In this document: one piece after another, positions 20,010 through 30,178 of the stretch
Layout of the letters: every line of letters begins with the position of its first letter
How positions within the stretch are numbered: position 1 is the stretch's first letter
Source of the DNA: Lepus europaeus
Lineage: Eukaryota > Chordata > Mammalia > Lagomorpha > Leporidae
Direction: 5' to 3'
Assembly (NCBI RefSeq): GCF_033115175.1
Contig: NC_084847.1
Coordinates: forward strand, 45,493,905 to 45,557,904
Length of the DNA stretch: 64,000 bases
Position numbers and translations under genes: made by a program
The notes under the pieces: model-generated
The model's input: only the letters and a program-made list of their open reading frames with translations
Database searches by the model: none
Told to the model about the DNA's origin: nothing

Positions 20010-20232
20010 AAGCTATGGCCCAGGAAGGCAGTGGAGGATGGCCCAAGTCCTTGGGCTCTGCACCCACATGGGAGACCAGGAGAAGCACCTGGCTCCTGCC
20101 TTGGAGCAGCGAGATGCGCCGGCCGCAGCGGCCGTTGCGGGGTGAACTAACGGCAAAATGGAAGACCTTTCTCTCTGTCTCTCTCTCTCTCACTATCCAC
20201 TCTGCCTGTCAAAAAAAATAAATAAATAAAGC
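20010..20232 (+). mobile_element. C-repeat SINE, plus strand, 5'-truncated
   Basis: It starts inside the core at GCTATGGCCCAGGAAGGCAG and continues through GGAGAAGCACCTGGCTCCTG, GAAGACCTTTCTCTCTG and CCACTCTGCCTGTC to an AAATAAATAAA tail. Confidence 0.9.
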
Positions 20233-20259
20233 TAAAAACAGAAACCTACCCCCTCCAAT

Positions 20260-20290
20260 CACACACACACACACACACACACACTCACAT
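20260..20290 (+). repeat. (CA)n microsatellite
   Basis: An uninterrupted run of about twelve CA dinucleotides follows the SINE. Confidence 0.95.
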
Positions 20291-20524
20291 GCCCGTGGCG
20301 TCAGGGTTCCACATTGCACCTGCTGGGGTCGCTCTCAGGAAACTGGCCGCCCCCCCCCAGGAAACCAGTGGAGCGGCCCTGCACCTGCTCCCGACTCTTC
20401 CCAGGGTGGTGTCTGCAGTCCCCGTTCATGGGCTCGCCGACCACCACATCCGCCTCTGCCCCTTCTCACCGGGACGGGGTTGTGACACAGCAGGCTCACT
20501 GGGACCAGGGCATCCTGACCCTCA

Positions 20525-22350
20525 TCTGAGAACCTGGGCCCCACTCCCCTCCTCGCCTTCCATGGTTTGGGGCCCCCTCCCATCCCAGCCCTCCAGCACT
20601 GTGCCCCACTACCCTCAGTGCCCTATAGGGCCGGACCCTCCTCCACTCCTCATCCTCCTGGGCCTAGCCCTGCTCCCCTTTTTGCCCTCCAGGGCTGGGC
20701 CCTGCTCTTCTCAGAGCCCTCCAGAGCTGGAAGCCGATCTCCTCCCCACCCTCCAGGGCCTGGGACCCACTCCCTCCTAGCCTTCCAGGGCCTGGGCTGC
20801 CTCCCATCACAGCTCTCCAGTGCCAGGCCCCACTGCCCTCAACGCCCTATAGGGCCAGACACTGCTCAACACCTGGACCTCCAGGGCCTGGGCCCTACTC
20901 CCCATGCTGCCCTCCAGGGCCTGGTCCCCACTCCAATTCTCACTCTCCAGGGCCTGTACCCCACACCAATCCTCGTCCTCCAGGGCCACAGCCCCACTCC
21001 CCACACAGCCGTCCAGGGCCATACCTCACACCCCACACTGCCCTCCAGGGCTGGGCCCCAATACCCTCAAAGCCCACCAGGGCTGGACCCTGATCCCCTC
21101 CTCACCCTCCAGGGCCTGGGCCCCATTCTCCACACTGCCCTCCAGGGCCTGGGTTCCACTCCCTCCTCTCCCTCCAGGGCCTGGGCCCCACTTCCTGCTT
21201 GCCCTCCAGGACAAGGGCCCCACTCCAATCCTCTCCCTCCAGGGCCAGGCCCTGATCCCGAGCTCACAATCCCAGGTCAGGCCCTGCTCCCCTCCTCACC
21301 CTTCAGGGCCTGGACTCTGCTCCATTCCTCGCATCCCAGGTCCAAGGCCCGCTCCACACACTGCCCTCCAGGGCCAGGCCACAATACCCTCCATGCCCTC
21401 CAGGGCAGGACCCTGCTCCCCTCCTCGCCCTCCAGGGCCTGCTTCCCACACCCACACCCCTGCAAACCCTCGTGGACAAGGGCCCCACTCCAAGCCTAAC
21501 CCTCAAGGGCCGGGCTCTGCTCCCCTGCTCGCCCTCCAAGGTCAGGCCCCGCCCTCCTCCTCACCCTTCAGAGCCTGGGCCCTGCCCCCCACACTGCTCT
21601 CCAGGCTTGAGCCCCACTCCACTCAAGGCTCTCCAGCTGTGAGACCCACTCACCTCACCACCCTCCAGGGCCAGACACTGCTCCCCTCTTGGCTGTCCAG
21701 GGCCTGGGCCCCACACCCCTCCTCGCCCTCCAGGGCCTGAGCCCCGCACCCCTCCTCGCCCTCCAGGGCCTGGACCCACTCTGTTCAATGCCCTCCAGGT
21801 CCAGACCCCAGTGCCCTCAATGCCCTCGAGGGTCACACCCTGATCCCCTCCTGGCCCTTCAGGGCCTGAGCCCCGCTCCCCACGCTGTCCTCCAAGGCTG
21901 GAACCCACTCCCCTCAATGCCCTCCAGTCTGGACCCGGCTCTCCTCCTCGCCCCCCAGGGCTTGGGCTCCATCCACACGCGGCCCTCTAGGGCCTGGCCC
22001 CACTGTCCTCCACACCATCCAGGGCCAGACCCCACTCCACTGCTCGCCCTCCTGGGCCAGGCTCTGCTGCACTCCTTGACCTCCAGGGCTGGGCCCAGCT
22101 CCACTCAGCCATGGCCTTGGCCAACCTCCAGGGCTGGGCCTCACTCCCGTACTTGCCCTGCAGGGTCGGGCCCTGCTCCCTGGAGCTATGGCCATGGTCA
22201 CCCTCTAGGGACAGGCCCCTTCTCCTCCTGGGGATCCAGGGCCAGTCCCAGCTCCCCTCAGGCAGGGCCCTGGCCACACTCGAGCGACAGGCCATGCTCG
22301 AGCGACAGGCCACTCTCTCTCTCCTCCTTGCACACCAGGGCCAGGCAAAC
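20525..22350 (+). repeat. 33-bp GC-rich minisatellite, array 2
   Basis: This is the same monomer family and orientation as array 1 (CCTCCAGGGCCTGGGCCCC...). Between 20881 and 21050 successive monomers are 33, 33, 33, 33 and 32 bp long. The period keeps frames open for 250-310 codons on the plus strand, with Leu-Gln-Gly and Ser-Arg-Ala repeats; the minus strand shows Gly-rich frames. It ends abruptly next to duplication copy A at 22361. Confidence 0.9.
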
Positions 22351-23525
22351 TCCCCATAGGCAGAAGGTTTCACAGAGCTGCCTAGAAGGATATGGAAAAC
22401 ATGCACCACGACAAAGCTGTGCGCAGTTCATCAACATGTCTTGAAAGACAACAAACTCACAACTGCTTCCTTCCACAGACTTTTCAAAGTACCTCATGTT
22501 GCTCCCTGCATCACATTAAATAACGAGAACAAATGCTGGCACATAACAGAAACATCTTTGAAAGACAAGAAATACACCGTTACCAAGAGAGAGTCCTCTG
22601 CCCCAGTTCACACTTCTATAAGCTGACCACAACCACAAATTGCATTCCAGGCTAGATCAGGTTCTTGTCTTCCTAAGCACAACACCTATCCAGTTTTCTC
22701 CCAGATAAGCCTCTCTCCATCCCTGGTATGCCTGACACCTTTCTCGAAGTTTCCTGAATAACCGTGCACACATACCACAGTCCCTAAGAAAGACCACACT
22801 ACACCCCTCACCATTTTCTTACTCTCATTTTCCTAAGTTTTGTGCCCAGGCCCTGTCCAGGTCTAACACTCGGAGACTCCACCAGTTCTACTAGGAGACC
22901 TACCAGCTCCTCCCTATTATGACTCTACTGAAAGTCACCTGACCTCCTCCATACACTCCTTAAATTTCCCTCTCTATGTCATAGGATGGCAATATACACA
23001 AAATACCTGATTTCAGCTCCCAACTCCTTGCATGCCCCAGGTTCTTCCATGGCATCTAACCCTCCACTCCCATCACACAAAATACCTCCATCCCGTCATT
23101 CTTAGCCCCAAAATCTAAAACCCAAACTTTTATTAACATGTCTCTCCAAACCAGACTTCTTAGGTTTTGTACTCTGACTCAACAGCACACACTTTTCCTC
23201 CAGGTCTCCCTCCCATTTCCTGGAGACCCAAGGCTCCCCCTCTTACCATGTTCTTTGGCCCCTAATTCTCTGCAGAGCACCAGGGACTCATTCCCCAACA
23301 TCCTATCCACTCTGTCTCCATGGTCTCCCACTCTACTGAAGCCTACCAGGCCCCTACATTTCTCCCCATGCCTGTGGGGCTACCCCACGTGACCCTCCAT
23401 GCTATGGGAATGAAGGCCACATCTCTGTCTGCATGGGCCACCCAACCCCAGGGAATGGGTTGTCCCTTCCCTTCCTCTTTGGTACCCAGGCTACGGCCAC
23501 CACTGAGGGGGCCACATCTACTTAC

Positions 23526-23654
23526 CAGTTGCTCCTCTCTAGGATGAAGGCCCAGCTGGCGTTGAGCAGGAAGCCGTGCAGTCTCCAGAAATTGAAGATT
23601 ACTTGGAAGATGAGCTTCAGCATCCACTCTGGGTTAGTTTCACATCCAGGACTT
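23526..23654 (-). other. Exon-like block of unknown gene (best copy)
   Basis: On the minus strand a pyrimidine-rich tract ends in CTCCCTCCCAG at 23655. The 129-bp block that follows stops at AACTG before GTAAGTAG, with the donor GT at 23525-23524. Only the phase-1 frame is open; the other two hit stops early. The open frame encodes about 43 residues, containing FNFWRLHGFLL and NASWAFILERSN, i.e. a hydrophobic stretch plus an N-glycosylation-type NAS. I do not recognise the protein. Three related blocks occur in this window (53604-53731, 58002-58121 and a partial one near 59496-59573). It could be a real exon, an exon of a decayed gene family, or chance splice signals inside a repeat. Confidence 0.4.
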
Positions 23655-24184
23655 CTGGGAGGGAGGAGGGGAGGGCGGCAGACATCCACTTCTCGGCTTC
23701 TTCATTGCTGGGCCGCTGCCTCCCCCACTGCCTCCAAACCTGTGGATTTCAGAGGAGAATGCTGTTGAGAAGTCCCAGGATCCCATCTCCTTTGAGGCAG
23801 GCCCTGGACATCTCTGTCCTGTAAGCTTACAGGCGCTAGCACCATCCAAATAGCACCCCCCCCCTTACTTCCAGGAAACACAGCGTCCATGAAGGAGGCC
23901 GAGCTACCTTGATGAACCAGGGGCAGCAGCCTTAGTCCCAGCCTGGCATAGCCACACTGTGTTCACCACGATTAGCAGCGCTCCAGGGACACCGTCGATC
24001 GAGATTCTGCTGATCAGAAGCTCAGGACAGTGTGGAGCTCTCTAGACCTCTGACGTAAGATACAGCCACTCCCGTTGGTGCAGCGCTCCGCCAAACTGCC
24101 CCTGCTCAGGGTACTGAATGGAGGATACCTGCCCAGCATCCTTGGCCTGGTCTGTGCCCGGGGGCTGCCCAGAGTCAGAGAGCA

Positions 24185-24530
24185 GGGCTGGTGCTGTGTT
24201 ACAGCACGTTAAAGCCACAGCATGCAGTGCTGTCTTTCCATGTGGGTGCCAGTGTGTGTTCTGGCTACTCCACTTCCAATCCAGCTCCCTCCTAACGTGC
24301 CTGGGGAAGCGGTGGAGGATGTCCCAATTCCTTGGGCCCCTGAAGCCACATGGGAGACCCAGAAGAAGGTCCTGGATCCTGACTTCATATTGGCTCAGTT
24401 TGGCCATCACAGTCATTCCGGGAGTGTACTGGCAAATGGAAAACCTCTCTCTCCCTCTCTTACTCTCTCACTCTCTCAATCTCCTTCACCTGCACTTGCT
24501 CTGTTTCTCTCTCTTTAATTCATTTTTTAA
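24185..24530 (+). mobile_element. C-repeat SINE, plus strand, shared with copy B
   Basis: Head GGCTGGTGCTGTGTTACAG, core GGAAGCGGTGGAGGATGTCC and a CT-rich end. The orthologous insertion is at 54370-54690, so this SINE predates the segmental duplication. Confidence 0.88.
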
Positions 24531-24537
24531 ATTTGAT

Positions 24538-24842
24538 TGTTTTTTTTGACAGGCAGAGTTAGTGAGAGGGAGAGACAGAGACAAAGGTTTTCCTTCTGTG
24601 GTTTTAACTCCCAAATGGCCACAATGGCCGGTGCTACGCAAATCCAAAGCCAGGAGCCAGGTGCCGCCTCCTGGTCTCCCACACGGGTGCAGGGGCCCAA
24701 GCACTTGGGCCACCCTCCACTGCCCTCCTGGGACACAACAGAGAGCTGGAATGGAAGAGGAGCAGCCGGGACTAAATCTGGTGCCCATATGGGATGCCAG
24801 TGCTGCAGGCAGAGGATTAGTAAAGTGACCCACGGCGCTGGC
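24538..24842 (-). mobile_element. C-repeat SINE, minus strand
   Basis: It runs from a T-tract with TTGACAGGCAGAGTTAGTGAG to CACGGCGCTGGCC, the reversed head. It is absent from the corresponding site in copy B, so it is younger than the duplication or was lost from B. Confidence 0.9.
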
Positions 24843-26453
24843 CTTCTCTCTAATTCTTAGAAATAAATGAAATAATCATTTTGAAAAAAAAAACACTATC
24901 ATCTCATTAGATAGAGAAATAACCTGAAAAGATTCCATCCCATTTATGATAAAGAAACCTCCACAAAATAGGTATAAAAGAAATACGTAACAAAATCTTA
25001 AAGGCTAGTATCACAAATCAACAGCCAATGGCATGCTGGATGGGCAAAAAGTGAAAGAAATTTTCTCAAACATGTAACAACACAAGGATATAACCTTCTT
25101 CCACTCTTACTGAACGCAGAACTGTGAATTTTCACAAGAGAAAGAAAGGAGAAGAAAGAAAGAAACAGCACCTAGATTATAAAAGAGAAAGTGAGTTTCT
25201 AAATGCTTACAGGTGACATGATATGGTACCAGAAAAAAACTAAAACAATCCACCAAAAACACTGCTAGAACTGGTGAAAAAATTCAGTGAAGTTTCAGGT
25301 TACAAATAAACATACTGTGTAAGCAGCAGTTTTTACACATTAATGATGAACTTACTGACAGAGCAAACAACAAATATCCCAAGGATGATAACCACAAAAA
25401 TAAAAGGTTTAGAAAAAAATTTAACCAAGAAGCCAAAGAGCTCTATCACGAAAAATCACTATACACTGATGAAAGAAATCACCAAGGACACAAAAGTGGA
25501 AAGATGTCTCTTTTGGTGGATTTGAAGAATCAGTATAATTAAAATTTCTACTTTTATTTCTAATGCTACCTAAAGATTCAATTAAATTTTCATCAAAATA
25601 CCAATGACGTTCTTTACAGAATTACATAAAAAAACTTAAAATTCATACAAAATCACTGAAGATCCATAATAGATAAGGTGTTCCTGAGCAAAAGAGAAAC
25701 AAAGTTAGCCCGAATACCAAACAACACCTGGTTCAAAGCATTCTACAAACAACACGAAGCAAAATATCATAGCACTTGCATAAAATGTGACACACAGACC
25801 AATAGAAGAAAACAAGGCGAGCTCCAAAATTAGTCCCAATATGTACAACACCAGATTTTTACAAACGGACTCAGACCATCCATTGGAAAACGCTTCAACA
25901 AGTGGTGTTGCCAAAAATGTATATATTTGAAATTAGATTCTTAACTCCCACAAAATAAGAAAATCAACTCAAAATGGATAAGAGACCTACATCTATGACG
26001 CAGGACTGTGAATCTTTTTGAAGGAAATACAAGGAAAAGCTCCAAGACACTGAAATAGGGGATGACTCTTAGACAAGACCCTCAAAGCCCAAGTAGCAAA
26101 ATCAAAACCTAACAAATGGGATCAAATGAAATTAAAAGCTTTGCACAGCAAAGGAAGTCATCATAGAGTGAAGAGACAACCAAGAGAATGAGCAAAAGAT
26201 ACTCGTCAGCTACCTATTGAAAAGGATTAATATCAAGAATACATCTACAACTTAAAAAAACAGCCAAAAAAATATCCAACCAATTCAGTTATGAAATGGC
26301 CAAAGGAACTCAACAGACAGTTCCCCATAGATATACAGATGGCCAACAAATACAGGAAAAAAATGCTCAACATCACAAGCTATCAGGGAAATGCAAATCA
26401 ATCCACAATGAGAAATCAGCTCACAAATACATATTGGATAAAACCACAGGACA

Positions 26454-26794
26454 AGCTGGCGCCGTGGCTTAACAGGCTAATCCTCCACCTTACGGCACTG
26501 GCACACTGGGTTCTAGTCTCAGTTAGGGCGCCGGATTCTATCCCAGTTGCTCCTCTTCCAGGCCAGCTCTCTGCTATGGCCCGGGAAGGCAGTGGAGGAT
26601 GGCCCAAGTCCTTGGGCCCTGCACCTGCATGGGAGACCAGGAGAAGCACCTGGCTCCTGCCTTCAGATCAGTGAGATGCGCCGGCCGCAGCAGCCATTGG
26701 AGGGTGAACTAATGGCAAAAAGGAAGACCTTTCCTCTCGTCTCTCTCTCTCTCTCTCACTATCCACTCTGCCTGTCAAAAAAAAAAAAAAAAAC
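26454..26794 (+). mobile_element. Young C-repeat SINE, plus strand, with target-site duplication
   Basis: A full-length SINE with an A-tail. CCACAGGACA occurs on both sides (26444-26453 and 26795-26804). The matching L1 site in copy B (near 56575-56590) has no insertion. It therefore inserted after the segmental duplication. Confidence 0.93.
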
Positions 26795-27096
26795 CCACAG
26801 GACAGATAGTCACAATGAGGAGGAGGATGTGGGAAAAGGGGAACAATTACACAGTGGTGGTGGGAATGTAAATTAGTGCAGACACTGTGGAAAACAGTAT
26901 GGAGATTTCTTAAGAAACCAGAAACAGACTTGCCATATTATATGGAGTAATCCCTCTACTGGCTAAAACTCAAAATACATGAACGTATTGTATCAGAGAG
27001 ATACGTTCACAATAATTACTGCAGTATGCTTCACGGAGTGACAACAAGAAATTGATGAAGACTTCTAACATCACCAGTGGAATGGGTAAGAATAAT

Positions 27097-27099
27097 ACT

Positions 27100-27132
<33 letters not shown>
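27097..27132 (+). repeat. (ATAC)n/(CA)n microsatellite
   Basis: Four TACA units are followed by about nine CA dinucleotides. Copy B has a CA run at the matching site (56895-56914). Confidence 0.9.
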
Positions 27133-27581
27133 ATGAAACAAACTTGCAAATCCCTCTTTCCACAAACTTTTTCAAGGACCCTCATGATGCTCTCTGCATT
27201 AACTTATATAGCCAGAACAAATGTGGGCACACCACAGACACTCCTTTGAAAGCCAAGAAAAACACGTTTACCAAGAGAAATCCTCCGCCATAATTCTGAC
27301 TTCTACAGACTACAAGCCACAAACTTCATTCTCAAGCTAAATCAGGTTCTCCATGTACCTAAGCCCCCTATCGACCCTTATCTTATTTTGGATAAGATCT
27401 TCTCCATCTCTTGGTAGTCTGGAGACTTTGGTCGAATTTCCTGATTAACTCAGCACCCATTTCCCAGCCCCTTCTGAAAGTTCCCTCTGCCCACCTCCCG
27501 ATTTCCTTTCCCTCACTTTAACTAAGATTTCTCTCCAGGCCCTGTCCCGGATCTAACACTCTGATACTCCACTAGTTCTGT

Positions 27582-27919
27582 TTTTTTTTTTTTTTTTGGT
27601 TTTTTTTTTTTTTTTTTGACAGGCAGAGTGGACAATGAGAGAGAGACAGACAGAGAGAAAAGTCTTCCTTTACCTATGGTTCACCCTCCAATGGCCGCTG
27701 CAGCTGGCCCCACTGCACTGATCTGAAGCCAGGATCCAGGTGCTCCTCCTGATCTCCCATGCGGGTGCAGGGCCCAAGCACTTGGGCCATCCTCCACTGC
27801 ACTTCCGGGCCACAGCGCGCCTACCGTGGCGGCCATTGGAGGGTGAACCAAAATGGCAAAAGGAAGACCTTTCTCTCTGTCTCTCTCTGTCCACTCTGCC
27901 TGTCAAAAAAAAAAAAAAA
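27582..27919. mobile_element. Inverted composite of two C-repeat SINE ends
   Basis: The left part is a minus-strand SINE 3' region: T-runs, TGACAGGCAGAGTGG, GGTTCACCCTCCAATGGC, running to CCTCCACTGCACTTCC. Near 27815-27822 it switches to a plus-strand SINE 3' end: GGCGGCCATTGGAGGGTGAA, GAAGACCTTTCTCTCTG, CTGCCTGTC, A-tail. About 85-100-base arms are reverse complements of each other, so the segment can fold into a hairpin. Confidence 0.85.
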
Positions 27920-27929
27920 AAAAGAAGGG

Positions 27930-28580
27930 GAGAGAGAGAAAGAGAGAGAGAGCTTCTCTTCCTAGGTGTCTGAAGTTGCTGGAGCCCCAGGATGAAGCTG
28001 GAAACTTGAGTGGAACCTGGATGGAAACCCCAGGTCTCATCCTGGTACTCTCAATGCTGGGCCCAAAGATTGCCCAAGCAGTTTACACACACTGCATCGT
28101 GGGTCTGATTAAATGCATCATGGGTCTAATCATGTGTATGAAAATTGGGAAGTGGAGTTCAGAATACCTTGGCAACTGAAACATCATACTGTCCTTAGCT
28201 AAGATCTTAGATAACATAAAAGATTTGGGCAAGGTTCATCTGCCAGTGTCCATGTCCCATTGTGGTATGTTCAATTTGTCATCCTTTTCTGGTGACTGTC
28301 AATTGAGGGTAAAGCCCACGGCATTGACCTCTTACCCAGCCTGAGGAAGGCCTACGAGCAGAAAAGGGGCAGCTCTGTTGTGATTGATTTGAAGGAATGC
28401 TGTACACTTACTCATCCCTGCTCTGGGGTTAGTGTAAAACTAGGTTCCATTGGTCATGAGCCCTGTAAGAGCCCGTCTACACCTGCTACCCCGTGATGGG
28501 CTGGGAAGTGGACCAATGTGGAGAGAGCGGCCAGTGCACAGGAGCGAGTGTGCTCCACATGTGGCTCACAGTCCCACTGA
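27930..28580. other. No gene recognised
   Basis: A purine-rich stretch (GAGAGAGAGAAAGAG) at 27928-27952 is followed by single-copy-looking sequence. No supportable coding region or transposon was identified. Confidence 0.35.
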
Positions 28581-28586
28581 GGGTGA

Positions 28587-28635
28587 TGACGTCACCTGCA
28601 CAGAATGTTGGCAAGGCCAGACTTCTGTGATGTCA
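28587..28635. promoter_or_regulatory. Perfect CRE plus CRE variant
   Basis: TGACGTCA, the full palindromic cAMP-response element with its CpG intact, lies at 28587-28594. A variant TGATGTCA lies at 28628-28635. Together they lie about 200 bases before a G-rich minisatellite and about 1.2 kb before a poly(A) signal. They are a candidate promoter element for a plus-strand transcript, or may be unrelated chance motifs. Confidence 0.4.
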
Positions 28636-28828
28636 TCCTCCATGGCAGTTATTAGGCCTCGCTGCCAGCACAGTGGCACAGGGACAGGCGCCGAGGCCAG
28701 GGACAGAGCAGGGAGAGCGGTCTGTGGGGAGAGGGCCTGGGGAGCAAAGGAGTGGTGGACACAGGTGAGGGAAGGGCGAAGGCAGGATGGGGGTATGGGC
28801 ACGGGCAGGGTAATGGAGGGTGTGGACA

Positions 28829-29577
28829 ACTGAGGGTGGGCCGAGGGAGGGCCGAGGGAGGGCGAGGGTGGGCCGAGGGTGGGCCGAGGGAGGGCCGAGG
28901 GAGGGCGAGGGTGGGCCGAGCGTGGGCTAGGGTGGGCCGAGGGAGGGTGAGGGAGGGCGAGGGAGGGCTGAGGGAGGGCGAGGGTGGGCCGAGGGTGGGC
29001 CGAGGGAGGGCGAGGGTGGGCCGAGGGTGAGCCGAGGGTGGGCGAGGGTGGGCCGAGGGTGGGCCGAGGGAGGGCGAGGGTGGGCCGAGGGAGGGCAGAG
29101 GGAGGGCGAGGGTGGGCCGAGGGAGGGCGAGGGAGGGCCGAGGGAGGGCGAGGGTGGGCCGAGGGAGGGCGAGGGAGGGCGAGGGTGGGCCGAGGGTGGG
29201 CCGAGGGAGGGCGAGGGTGGGCCGAGGGAGGGCGAGGGTGGGCCGAGGGTGGGCCGAGGGAGGGCGAGGGTGGGCCGAGGGTGGGCCGAGGGAGGGCGAG
29301 GGAGGGCGAGGGTGGGCCGAGGGAGGGCGAGGGAGGGCGAGGGAGGGCCGAGGGTGGGCCGAGGGTGGGCCGAGGGTGGGCGAGGGAGGGCCGAGGGAGG
29401 GCGAGGGTGGGCCGAGGGTGGGCCGAGGGAGGGTGAGGGTGGGCCGAGGGTGGGCCGAGGAAGGGCGAGGGTGGGCCGAGGGAGGGCGAGGGTGGGCCGA
29501 GGGTGGGCCGAGGGTGGGCGAGGGTGGGCCGAGGCTGGGCCGAGGGTGGGCGAGGGAGGGCCGAAGGAGGCTGAGCG
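28829..29577 (+). repeat. G-rich 10/11-bp minisatellite
   Basis: About 750 bases are built from GAGGGTGGGCC and GAGGGAGGGC(C) monomers in irregular order. Nearly every monomer has two GGG runs, so the plus strand can form G-quadruplexes throughout. Long frames on both strands (Arg/Gly/Glu-rich on plus; Pro/Ser-rich on minus) follow from the low complexity and are not called as genes. Confidence 0.93.
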
Positions 29578-29854
29578 TGGGTTTAGTGTGCAACTGGGAG
29601 GGAGAAGGGGAGCATGGGGTGATGGCGGTGGCAGGCATGGAATGGGGCACTGGATCCGGGGCAATGGGGAGAGCAGTGGAAGAAGAGACTGGGGGCCAAT
29701 GTGGGGGTTCCCTGTGGCATAATGCTGCACCATGGGCATGGGTACGAGGGGAGAGTGCTGGGTATTACTCAACCCAACCTGCACTCCCCTGTCTTGTGAC
29801 GAGGCAAGGGTTTGAATCCCTGAAACCAGATCCAACTCATTGCCTGTGTTTATA

Positions 29855-29899
29855 AATAAAGTTTCCACATTGATCCGAAAATTACCGTGTGGTGTGTAA
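29855..29899 (+). terminator. Candidate poly(A) signal with GT-rich downstream element
   Basis: AATAAA at 29855-29860 is followed 25-40 bases later by CGTGTGGTGTGTAAT (29886-29900), the usual order of a mammalian 3'-end signal. It lies about 280 bases beyond the G-rich minisatellite. No matching coding region is recognised. Confidence 0.4.
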
Positions 29900-29914
29900 T
29901 TTTTCACAAAGATG

Positions 29915-30178
29915 TATGCATTTGAAACAGAAATGAGTGAAAGAGGTGGTGACAGAGAGGTCTTCCTTCCTCTGGTTCACTTCCCACAGGACCCCAACAG
30001 TCAGGTAGGGGCCAGGATGGAGCCTGGAGCAGGGAAGTCCTACTGCTCTCCTAAATGGGTGGGAGGGCCAAAGTACTTGGGCCTGGGTCTGCTGTATTCC
30101 TAGGCACACAAGCAGGAGATTGGATGGGAAGCGGAGCAGCTGGGACTTGAAATAGTGCTCCAATGTGGGAGCTTAGCT
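29915..30178 (-). mobile_element. Old C-repeat SINE, minus strand
   Basis: GACAGAGAGGTCTTCCTTCC, TCTGGTTCACTTCCCA, CAAAGTACTTGGGCC and GGAAGCGGAGCAGCTGGGAC are in the reversed SINE order, well diverged. Confidence 0.65.

Larger units (their letters stand above)
24880..27135 (+). mobile_element. LINE-1 ORF2-derived fragment, plus strand, decayed, split by a SINE
   Basis: The sequence follows the 3' half of L1 ORF2. Recognisable words include CAACAGCCAATGGCATGCTG, ACAGGTGACATGATATGGTA, AAATGGCCAAAGGAACTCAA and ACAGTGGTGGTGGGAATGTA. It has many stops and frameshifts and no long frame. A SINE interrupts it at 26454-26794. The paralogous fragment is at 55083-56930, and a short third copy at 63139-63350. 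Confidence 0.85.
22361..27581 (+). repeat. Segmental duplication, copy A
   Basis: From AGAAGGTTTCACAGAGCTGC onward this segment matches 52437-57355 in direct orientation. The offset is 30,076-30,077 bases over the first kilobase. It contains about 1.8 kb of unrecognised sequence with a minus-strand exon-like block, two SINEs, a diverged LINE-1 and a second diverged copy of its own left part at 27130-27581. The match to copy B ends where an inverted SINE composite is inserted at 27582. Confidence 0.9.

Noticed and set aside
20567..21740. 310- and 278-codon frames resembling a Pro-rich or collagen-like protein
   Set aside because: Same 33-bp repeat. The periodicity is 11 residues rather than Gly-X-Y, and alternative frames are equally open.
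24880..27135. L1 ORF2 as a functional reverse transcriptase
   Set aside because: Too many stops and frameshifts; the longest open frames are only about 60-130 codons, and the longest of these lies partly in the inserted SINE.
29800..29826. B-box-like GGGTTTGAATCCC as a tRNA or SINE head
   Set aside because: No convincing A box at the right distance and no SINE body follows; left unassigned.
28652..29907. Long Pro/Ser-rich minus-strand frames and Arg/Gly-rich plus-strand frames
   Set aside because: Low-complexity translations of the G-rich minisatellite on both strands, without unique protein sequence.
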